A stretch of 11,464 nt of DNA from Dysgonomonas sp. (GTDB lineage Bacteria; Bacteroidota; Bacteroidia; Bacteroidales; Dysgonomonadaceae). The DNA is taken from contig DQAM01000530.1 of assembly GCA_003523545.1 (NCBI GenBank), positions 1-11,464 of the forward strand. The letters are read 5' to 3'. Made by a program: the position numbers and the translations under genes. Positions within the stretch are counted from its first letter, which is position 1, and each line of letters opens with the position of its first letter. Under the pieces are notes generated by a model. The model was not told the origin of the DNA. It worked only from the letters and a program-made list of their open reading frames with translations, and made no database searches. This document shows positions 1-5,461 of the stretch, piece after piece.

Positions 1-895
1 GAATATTTTTGTTATGACTCAACTGAGGGCGAAAGAACAAGATATACGCCCATTGAAAGTAGTGATAATGAATCTTATGCCGCTAAAGATTGCGACAGAA
101 ACAGATTTAGTCCGTTTGCTTTCTAATACTCCTTTGCAGATCGAAGTAGATTTTTTAAGGCTGTCGACTCATACATCTAAAAATACTCCTCCCGAGCATA
201 TGGAGGAATTTTATAAAGAATTTAAAGAAATCAGCCAAAATAATTATGATGGATTGATCATCACAGGTGCTCCAGTAGAGTTACTCGAATATGAAGATGT
301 AAATTACTGGTCCGAACTTATACAGGTCTTTGATTGGGCACGTGTACATGTAACCTCTACTTTTTATATATGCTGGGCCGCCCAGGCTGCTTTATACCAT
401 TTTTATGGTGTGCCTAAATATGCTTTGGATGGAAAACTTTTTGGAGTTTTCAAACATACGATCAATGACCGGGCATATCCATTATTCAGGGGCTTTGATG
501 ATGAATTCTATGCACCGCACAGCAGGCATACGGAAATACGGAAAGAAGATCTTGAAAAAATTAACGATATTAAAGTCTTATCCGAATCTTCCGAGGCAGG
601 TATATATATAGCAATAGGGCGGGGAGGGCGCGAGTTTTATGTTACGGGCCATTCCGAATATTCATTATATACTTTGCACCGCGAATATATCCGTGATGTC
701 GAGAAAGGCTTAAATATCGAAGTCCCCAGACATTACTATAAGCATGATGACCCCTCTCAAAAGCCGATATCGCGTTGGACAGGCCATGGCAACTTATTGT
801 TTAATAACTGGATTAATTATTATCTATATCAGGAAACTCCTTATAACCTATCGGAGATAGAAAAGCTGGGCGATATCGATAATGTGAAATATTGA
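1..895 (+). CDS. metA: Homoserine O-acyltransferase MetA, probably acetyl-CoA-dependent (5' end outside window)
   Basis: Transfers an acyl group from acyl-CoA to L-homoserine, the first committed step of methionine synthesis in the cytoplasm. The frame is open back to base 2 and reads N-I-F-V before the Met at 14. That Met matches an internal Met (about residue 23) of the usual ~305-315 aa family, so the true start lies ~18 codons upstream of the window. Visible motifs are IRPLKVVIMNLMP near the start, the nucleophile Cys in FYICWAAQ (codon 371-373, family position 142) and the His/Glu pair in GHSEY. The residue at family position 111 is Glu (TGAPVELLE, codon 278-280). Published work on the Bacillus cereus enzyme links Glu111 to acetyl-CoA use and Gly111, as in E. 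coli, to succinyl-CoA. I therefore infer O-acetylhomoserine as product. The stop is at 893-895; the next gene is convergent. Family assignment is secure, acyl specificity is inference. Confidence 0.95.
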   Translation, partial: NIFVMTQLRAKEQDIRPLKVVIMNLMPLKIATETDLVRLLSNTPLQIEVDFLRLSTHTSKNTPPEHMEEFYKEFKEISQNNYDGLIITGAPVELLEYEDVNYWSELIQVFDWARVHVTSTFYICWAAQAALYHFYGVPKYALDGKLFGVFKHTINDRAYPLFRGFDDEFYAPHSRHTEIRKEDLEKINDIKVLSESSEAGIYIAIGRGGREFYVTGHSEYSLYTLHREYIRDVEKGLNIEVPRHYYKHDDPSQKPISRWTGHGNLLFNNWINYYLYQETPYNLSEIEKLGDIDNVKY

Positions 896-946
896 AAATA
901 CCACTCATATATATTTAATCTTAAGCGGCTATCTGATTATAATAGA

Positions 947-1138
947 TTAATCATCACTCTTTCCCGACATTTTGCCCACGTAAAATATAATAATCCCGAT
1001 TAATGATATTACGGCTAATGCACCGACAATATAAAAGAAGACTGTTGACACGACTTTCACCCCGATAATAAGTAAAACCAGAAATAGTAATATTGAAATG
1101 ATACCTACAGTAAGAAATACGTTTTTTAAAGTTTGCAT
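947..1138 (-). CDS. Small two-helix membrane protein, function unknown
   Basis: Sixty-three residues with two hydrophobic segments (about 7-26 and 33-54) joined by a short turn, and a short polar tail ending in K-S-D-D. This predicts a helical-hairpin inner-membrane protein with both ends on the same side. I do not recognise a family. The ATG at 1136-1138 follows an A/T-rich stretch without a Shine-Dalgarno site, as is usual in Bacteroidetes. The upstream tRNA-Cys terminator means it should have its own promoter somewhere in 1139-1226; I see no clean consensus there. It is convergent with metA, with about 50 bases between the stops and no strong terminator in the gap. Composition and hydrophobic pattern favour a real gene over a chance frame, but with this length some doubt remains. 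Confidence 0.65.
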   Translation of the reverse strand: MQTLKNVFLTVGIISILLFLVLLIIGVKVVSTVFFYIVGALAVISLIGIIIFYVGKMSGKSDD

Positions 1139-1226
1139 ATTGTCTATATTTTATGTTATTCAGAATATAAACAAGGTAAATAGGAAATTTGTTTTCTCTT
1201 GAAATAATGACTTCCAGGCTAAAAGA

Positions 1227-1260
1227 AAAAAACCGAAAGACTTTCATCTTTCGGTTTTTT
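1227..1260 (-). terminator. Intrinsic terminator of the tRNA-Cys transcript
   Basis: A 14-bp perfect inverted repeat (1227-1240 and 1247-1260) with a six-base loop. On the minus strand the GC-containing core ACCGAAAGA/TCTTTCGGT is followed by a run of T. It begins ten bases after the tRNA-Cys 3' end, the expected place for its terminator. The flanking A and T runs make it potentially bidirectional, but no plus-strand gene ends here. Confidence 0.85.
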
Positions 1261-1269
1261 CTGTCATAG

Positions 1270-1340
1270 AGGTTCCTGGCGGATTCGAACCGCCGTAAAC
1301 GGTTTTGCAGACCGGCGCCTAGCCACTCGGCCAAGGAACC
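1270..1340 (-). tRNA. tRNA-Cys (anticodon GCA)
   Basis: The minus strand folds into a full cloverleaf of 71 bases. It has a 7-bp acceptor stem (GGTTCCT with AGGAACC), a 3-bp D stem (GCC/GGC), an anticodon loop CTGCAAA with anticodon GCA (plus-strand 1306-1308), and a 5-bp T stem (GGCGG/CCGCC) around TTCGAAT. Base 73 is U, the discriminator expected for tRNA-Cys. CCA is not encoded, so it must be added after transcription. The outermost anticodon-stem pair (27-43) reads C-U, leaving four good pairs. It has its own promoter about 20 bases upstream and a terminator ten bases downstream, so it is a single-gene transcription unit. Confidence 0.97.
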
Positions 1341-1360
1341 ATTTTTGTCTTTTGAGAGTG

Positions 1361-1391
1361 CAAATATAAGGTAATATCTCGATTCTGCAAA
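1361..1391 (-). promoter_or_regulatory. Bacteroidetes housekeeping-sigma promoter of tRNA-Cys
   Basis: On the minus strand a perfect -33 element TTTG (plus-strand 1388-1391) and a perfect -7 element TATATTTG (1361-1368, consensus TAnnTTTG) are separated by exactly 19 bases. Transcription should start near 1355, about 15 bases before the tRNA. It lies 29 bases past the hisB stop codon, so the tRNA is transcribed independently of the his genes, although read-through from hisB is possible because no terminator is visible between them. Confidence 0.85.
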
Positions 1392-1419
1392 AGACATTTT
1401 CCAATTTTATTAGATTGTA

Positions 1420-2535
1420 TTATATAATTCCCTTAGTAGAAGGTAGTTCATAATTAAAAATATCTCTTTGTTTAGCCATTTTAATCGATCTGGCCAAAGC
1501 TTTGAATATCCCTTCTATTTTGTGGTGTTCATTTACCCCTTCTGCTTTTATGTTCAGATTCATTTTAGCGGCATCACTTAAGGATTTGAAAAAGTGTAAA
1601 AACATTTCTGTCGGCATATCACCTATTTTTTCACGTTTGAACTCGGCATCCCATACCAGCCACGGACGTCCTCCGAAGTCAAGAGCAACTGAGCACAGAC
1701 AGTCATCCATAGGCAATGAGTAACCATAGCGTTCTATTCCTCTTTTATCCCCTAGAGCTTTAGCTATTGCTTCTCCCAATGCTATTGCTGTATCTTCAAT
1801 AGTATGATGCTCGTCCACATATAGATCTCCTTTTACATTTATATTTAGATCCAGATTAGCATGTTTGCCTATCTGCTCCAGCATATGATCGAAAAATTCT
1901 AAGCCTGTGTGGATATCACATCTGCCTTTTCCATCCAGATTCAAAAATATATCGATATCCGTCTCTTTCGTTTTACGCCTTACTTCCGATTTTCGTTCTC
2001 CTGCAAAAAGGAATTCTGATATTTTGTCCCAATCAGATGTTTGTAAAGCGCAGAATGCCTCTAATTCCTCTGGAATTTCTACATCTTCCCGTAAAAAAAT
2101 AGCTTTACTCCCTAAGTTTTTTGCTAATTCTATATCGGTCAGCCTGTCTCCTATAACAAAAGAATTTTCAAGGTCGTATTCTCCCGACATATATTTTGTC
2201 AGCATTCCTGTTCCCGGTTTACGTGTGGGAGCATTATCCTCAGGAAAATGTTTATCGATAAGAATATTATCAAAAGTTATCCCTTCACCTTCCAATGTTT
2301 TTAGCATTTTGTTCTGAGCCAGCCAAAATGTTTCTTCGGGATAAGAGGGAGTACCTAATCCGTCCTGATTAGAAACTATCACAAATTCGAAATTAAGATT
2401 CTTCCGGATAAAGTATAAATTACGGATCACACGCGGTATAAACTCCAGTTTTTCGAGGGAGTCTATTTGATAGTCATCAGCCGGTTCTACTATAATGGTT
2501 CCATCGCGGTCTATAAATAATGCTTTTTTTTTCAT
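1420..2535 (-). CDS. hisB: Bifunctional HisB: histidinol-phosphatase and imidazoleglycerol-phosphate dehydratase
   Basis: Catalyses two steps of histidine synthesis in the cytoplasm: dehydration of imidazole glycerol phosphate, and dephosphorylation of histidinol phosphate. Length is 371 aa. The N-terminal HAD phosphatase (about 1-170) shows motif I DRDGT (9-13, nucleophile D9, acid D11), SNQDG (55-59), K106 in RKP, and GDRLTD (129-134). The dehydratase domain (about 185-371) has FFDHM (214-218) and the two metal-binding motifs DEHHTIED (241-248) and NEHHKIEG (335-342). The loop that binds zinc through three Cys and one His in E. coli HisB reads [12 protein letters not shown] here, so only the His remains. 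From memory this is common in Bacteroidales HisB. It lies 25 bases after the unknown gene at 2561-3205 and probably shares a transcript with it and hisC. Confidence 0.97.
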   Translation of the reverse strand: MKKKALFIDRDGTIIVEPADDYQIDSLEKLEFIPRVIRNLYFIRKNLNFEFVIVSNQDGLGTPSYPEETFWLAQNKMLKTLEGEGITFDNILIDKHFPEDNAPTRKPGTGMLTKYMSGEYDLENSFVIGDRLTDIELAKNLGSKAIFLREDVEIPEELEAFCALQTSDWDKISEFLFAGERKSEVRRKTKETDIDIFLNLDGKGRCDIHTGLEFFDHMLEQIGKHANLDLNINVKGDLYVDEHHTIEDTAIALGEAIAKALGDKRGIERYGYSLPMDDCLCSVALDFGGRPWLVWDAEFKREKIGDMPTEMFLHFFKSLSDAAKMNLNIKAEGVNEHHKIEGIFKALARSIKMAKQRDIFNYELPSTKGII

Positions 2536-2560
2536 TAGAATGTCTTAAATAAATTTTTTC

Positions 2561-3205
2561 CTACTCTCGGGTTGTAAAAATACTTCTTTCTCTTAAATTA
2601 ACTTCAAAAAAGTAAGATGGCGAAGTATCATCTATTTTTGATTCATTAATATAATGATTGTATGAATGGGTGCTGAGGTCGAATAATATGATTTCTGGCT
2701 TATTATATTCCTTTCCTACGATTGCAAAAATATTGTTGTCAATCCAGAAAACATCTTCACAAAAACCGCCTGCGCCTTTCCATACTATCATATTCTTTTC
2801 TTTCTTATTCCTATCTATCAAATATATCTCCTGGCAATCGTCTCCTCCGAAATAGTAACATTTTCCATCTTCCTCACGGTAAGCACCGCTGGTAGTTATT
2901 AGATTCAGATACCGTATCTTATCCGGAGAATAATCATATAACTGAGGATCGTAAATATCATCATCCGATGTATATTTACGGAAGTATATCGATGTGCTGT
3001 CATTTTCAAGCAAACCGCAGTAGCTGTTTTGAAGTTTAAAACACGAAATATTCAATTTATAGAAATCGAGCCAATCTTTTAAAAAAGGTTCAATTTTACA
3101 TGCTGTATCTATGCCGATGTATGTTGTATCTCTTTTCATTACATCCATAGAATAGCAAGTGGAGCATATAATTATAAAAATGTATACAAAAATATTTTTT
3201 TTCAT
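2561..3205 (-). CDS. Exported protein of unknown function between hisC and hisB
   Basis: A 214-aa protein I do not recognise. The first ~19 residues are K-K followed by a strongly hydrophobic run (5-17), a signal peptide or anchor. Cys residues at 14 and 17 are not preceded by a good lipobox (I-I-I-C and C-S-T-C), so a signal peptidase I substrate is more likely than a lipoprotein. The rest is rich in Asp, Tyr, aromatic residues and short beta-like stretches (e.g. VFWIDNNIFAIVG at 152-164, then EIILFDLSTH at 171-180). That pattern is seen in beta-propeller or YncE-like folds, but there is no firm motif. Six further Cys (36, 55, 63, 116, 124, 149) could form disulfides in the periplasm. It starts 36 bases after the hisC stop and ends 25 bases before hisB, so it is probably co-transcribed with them. 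Nothing suggests a role in histidine synthesis. Confidence 0.8.
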   Translation of the reverse strand: MKKNIFVYIFIIICSTCYSMDVMKRDTTYIGIDTACKIEPFLKDWLDFYKLNISCFKLQNSYCGLLENDSTSIYFRKYTSDDDIYDPQLYDYSPDKIRYLNLITTSGAYREEDGKCYYFGGDDCQEIYLIDRNKKEKNMIVWKGAGGFCEDVFWIDNNIFAIVGKEYNKPEIILFDLSTHSYNHYINESKIDDTSPSYFFEVNLRERSIFTTRE

Positions 3206-3241
3206 GCTACGGGCTTATAGGATAAAGTAGCTAATATTGTC

Positions 3242-4270
3242 TTAAAAGCGGCTTAATTGCTGTAATAATTTCTGATTTTCTATTTCAGTTCCAACAGTTA
3301 CTCTTAAACATCCCATACATAGCGATATTGAATTGCGGTTGCGGACAATCACTCCGCTATTTACCAGCTTGTTGTAAATATCATTAGCATCGGAAACTTT
3401 TACCAAGATGAAATTGGCGTCCGATGGGTATACTTTTTCGACAAACGGTAATTTATATATTTCGGTTATCAATATTTCTCTTTGTTCTAATAGTATTTGT
3501 ACCCATTCGTTTTTCTGTTGCTCTTTGTCTAATTCGCCTTCTACAAAATTCTGGGTAAGTATATTGATATTATAGGGGTATTTCACTTTATTGAAGAAAG
3601 AGATAATTTCGGGACTTGCAAAGGCCATACCTAATCTTATGGCGGCCATACCCCATGCTTTAGACAATGTCTGGAAAATAACCAGATTAGGATATTCATC
3701 CAAATCGGGGAGCCAGCTTTCCGAGGGTACAAAATCTATATACGCTTCATCCAGTACCACTATCCCTTGAAATGAGGTTAAAACTTTTCGTATTTCATCT
3801 TTATTTAAAAGATTTCCGGAAGGATTGTTGGGGGAACATAGGTAGACAAGTTTTGTATTTTCATCGGTTTCATTCAACAGTTTTTCAGCCTCGAGTTCAA
3901 AATTATTGTTTAATAAAACCGGACGGTATTCTACATTATTGATGTCTGCACAGACTTTATACATTCCATAAGTGGGGTCTATTGCTACGATATTGTCGAT
4001 ACCCGGTTCACAGAATACACGGATTACGATATCTATAGGTTCATCGCTACCATTACCCAGAAATATTTTATCAACAGATATGTCTTTTATCTGGGAAATT
4101 TTCTTTTTTAGTTTCTGCTGAAGCGGATCAGGATACCGGTTATAAGGACCGCACAAAGGATTTTCGTTCGCATCCAGAAATACCGAAGCTTCTCCCTTAA
4201 ACTCGTTTCTGGCAGAAGAATATGGTTTCAGATTATATATGTTTTTACGAACAAGTTGTTCTAATTCCAT
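3242..4270 (-). CDS. hisC: Histidinol-phosphate aminotransferase HisC
   Basis: A PLP-dependent class I/II aminotransferase converting imidazole acetol phosphate and glutamate to histidinol phosphate and 2-oxoglutarate in the cytoplasm. Length 342 aa is normal for the short HisC form. Diagnostic motifs are DANENP (33-38), the phosphate-side LGNGSDE (71-77), CSPNNPSGN (145-153), DEAYIDF (174-180), the Schiff-base Lys K204 in [10 protein letters not shown], and LRVTVGT (322-328), whose Arg should bind the substrate. It is the first gene of a minus-strand run hisC, unknown exported gene, hisB. hisG and hisD, often directly upstream of hisC in Bacteroidales, are not here; a DJ-1-family gene and a strong hairpin occupy that position. 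No consensus promoter is evident in the 105-base gap upstream. Confidence 0.96.
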   Translation of the reverse strand: MELEQLVRKNIYNLKPYSSARNEFKGEASVFLDANENPLCGPYNRYPDPLQQKLKKKISQIKDISVDKIFLGNGSDEPIDIVIRVFCEPGIDNIVAIDPTYGMYKVCADINNVEYRPVLLNNNFELEAEKLLNETDENTKLVYLCSPNNPSGNLLNKDEIRKVLTSFQGIVVLDEAYIDFVPSESWLPDLDEYPNLVIFQTLSKAWGMAAIRLGMAFASPEIISFFNKVKYPYNINILTQNFVEGELDKEQQKNEWVQILLEQREILITEIYKLPFVEKVYPSDANFILVKVSDANDIYNKLVNSGVIVRNRNSISLCMGCLRVTVGTEIENQKLLQQLSRF

Positions 4271-4307
4271 TTTTTTATAAGTATTAAGTAGTCAAGTAAT
4301 CACAGGA

Positions 4308-4351
4308 GTTAAGAATAAAAAATATTTTTCAATATATTTTTTATTCTTAAC
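4308..4351 (-). terminator. Long AT-rich hairpin, probable terminator of the DJ-1-family gene
   Basis: A perfect 18-bp inverted repeat (4308-4325 and 4334-4351, GTTAAGAATA... with ...TATTCTTAAC) around an eight-base loop, extendable by three pairs past one mismatch. It starts 24 bases after the stop of the DJ-1-family gene and 37 bases before the hisC start codon, on the same strand as both. A T-run lies inside the distal arm instead of after it, so it is not a classical intrinsic terminator. It could instead be an attenuator or mRNA-stabilising element for hisC, or a remnant repeat. The inverted repeat is certain, the role is inferred. Confidence 0.6.
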
Positions 4352-4375
4352 CCCTATAACTACCTCTACTATTAT

Positions 4376-4954
4376 TTATATTGTAATTTTCACACCCAAT
4401 AATTTATAAAATTCTGCTAATATAGCCTGATGTCCGGGCCATGCAGGTGAAGTAGTAAGATTTCCGTCAGTAACTGCCTCAGATGGCGGTATATTCTTGT
4501 ATATACCTCCGGCCATTGTAACTTCGGGACCTACGGCAGCATAACAAGTCAGAGTTTTACCTTTCACTACACCGGCGGCTGTCAATACCTGTATTCCATG
4601 GCAGATTGCTGCTACAGGCAAATTCTTTTCGAAGAAATAACGGGTATATTCTAATACTTTTGGATTGAGCCGGATGTATTCGGGAGCGCGTCCTCCGGTA
4701 ATATACAATCCGCTATATTCCTCAAGTTTTACTTTGTCGAAGTCTTTAGTGATAACGAAATTATGGCCTCTCAATTCAATATAAGTTTGATATTCGGTAA
4801 AATCGTGTATGGCAGTAGCTATTAAATCTCCTGCTTTTTTATCGGGGCATACTACATCTACATGGAATCCTATTGATTCGAGTGATTGATAGGGAACCAT
4901 CAATTCGTAGTCTTCTACAAAATCGCCTGCTAACATTAAAATCTTCTTTTTCAT
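4376..4954 (-). CDS. DJ-1/PfpI (ThiJ) family protein
   Basis: A 192-aa single-domain protein of the class I glutamine amidotransferase-like fold. The nucleophile elbow is AAICHG (115-120), with Cys118 followed by His119 as in the PfpI branch. An acidic patch EDYE (14-17) near the N terminus matches the conserved Glu that lowers the Cys pKa in the family. TGGRAPEY (86-93) is the typical second loop. No signal peptide, so cytoplasmic. Family members include intracellular proteases, chaperones and glyoxalase or deglycase-like enzymes; the exact activity cannot be told from sequence alone. The start codon (4952-4954) follows an A/T-rich leader; a weak -7-like TAACTTTA lies at 4988-4995 on the minus strand without a good -33. 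It is divergent from the mannosidase operon and cut off from hisC by a hairpin, so it is probably monocistronic. Confidence 0.9.
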   Translation of the reverse strand: MKKKILMLAGDFVEDYELMVPYQSLESIGFHVDVVCPDKKAGDLIATAIHDFTEYQTYIELRGHNFVITKDFDKVKLEEYSGLYITGGRAPEYIRLNPKVLEYTRYFFEKNLPVAAICHGIQVLTAAGVVKGKTLTCYAAVGPEVTMAGGIYKNIPPSEAVTDGNLTTSPAWPGHQAILAEFYKLLGVKITI

Positions 4955-5461
4955 AATTTTACGTTTTAGTTGTATTTAACGTCATTGTAAAGTTAACTAT
5001 TATTTTGAAAGGATTTGCATGTATAAGCTGTCATATGTTTTTTTTCTAAACATTTTAAGCCGAAATATGTAAATTGTGCATTGACGGAATGAATGCTTTT
5101 TTATTCATTTTGTACCTGATAATGTAGGTTTAAAAATGGTTTTTAGTAAAATTTATTATTTTGTTATCAAAAAATAATTCCTGTATATATCAAATCATTT
5201 CAAATGTGCTTTTAAGGAATATTTTTGTTTTTATAATAAGATTAATATTTTGTTATACAATATCTTGTGTCTTATAGGTTGATGAGATAGTCAAACAATT
5301 TTCTGCATTGAATCTGTTTTTTATTTGAATATTTTTACAGACTGACTTTTTCATAAAAAGCATCATTAAAAAAAAGTTTTCCCCAAATTTCAATTTTTCG
5401 TATCTTCAAGTCCTGAAAATTATTAGCGGTCTAAACCTCAAAAAACAATTTGATAAATATA
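4955..5461. other. AT-rich divergent intergenic region without a gene
   Basis: About 507 bases between the start codons of the DJ-1-family gene and the first mannosidase. I see no convincing coding frame or structural RNA. It must hold promoters in both directions. On the plus strand one perfect TAnnTTTG lies at 5220-5227. An 11-base repeat TATTTTGTTAT occurs at 5157-5167 and 5246-5256, possibly by chance in such AT-rich DNA. A small 6-bp hairpin CTTTTT-cat-AAAAAG lies at 5346-5360. If transcription starts near 5235, the mRNA leader before the mannosidase start is about 230 bases, long enough to carry regulation. Coding DNA on both sides is clearly less AT-rich. Confidence 0.6.
5198..5227 (+). 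promoter_or_regulatory. Candidate promoter of the mannosidase operon
   Basis: TATTTTTG at 5220-5227 fits the Bacteroidetes -7 consensus TAnnTTTG exactly. An imperfect -33 element TTTC (5198-5201) lies 18 bases upstream. It is the only perfect -7 match I found on the plus strand of this intergenic region, but the region is so AT-rich that a chance match is quite possible. A second, weaker option is TATTTTTA at 5330-5337. Confidence 0.3.

Noticed and set aside
928..953. Small AT-only inverted repeat TGATTA/TAATCA between metA and the membrane protein gene as a shared terminator
   Set aside because: Only six A/T-rich pairs with an eight-base loop and no T-tract; too weak to call.
954..1397. Minus-strand open frame of 147 codons across the tRNA and terminator
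   Set aside because: It runs through the tRNA-Cys, its promoter and its terminator, and its C-terminal half overlaps the better-supported membrane protein in another frame. Its sequence is low in protein-like features.
1907..2317. Plus-strand open frame of 136 codons
   Set aside because: Antisense to hisB and Ser/Ile/Pro-rich; the hisB frame explains the region fully.
3145..3165. Lipobox in the exported protein between hisC and hisB
   Set aside because: The residues before Cys14 (I-I-I) and Cys17 (C-S-T) do not fit the lipobox pattern well, as neither has Gly, Ala or Ser at -1.
5157..5256. Repeat of TATTTTGTTAT at 5157-5167 and 5246-5256 as an operator pair
   Set aside because: Eleven nearly pure A/T bases recurring in a ~75-80% AT region is weak evidence; no third copy or symmetry supports a binding site.
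5450..5461. TTG start four codons before the chosen start of the first GH92
   Set aside because: The in-frame ATG at 5462 gives a normal signal peptide with the basic residues right after Met, and ATG is preferred over TTG.
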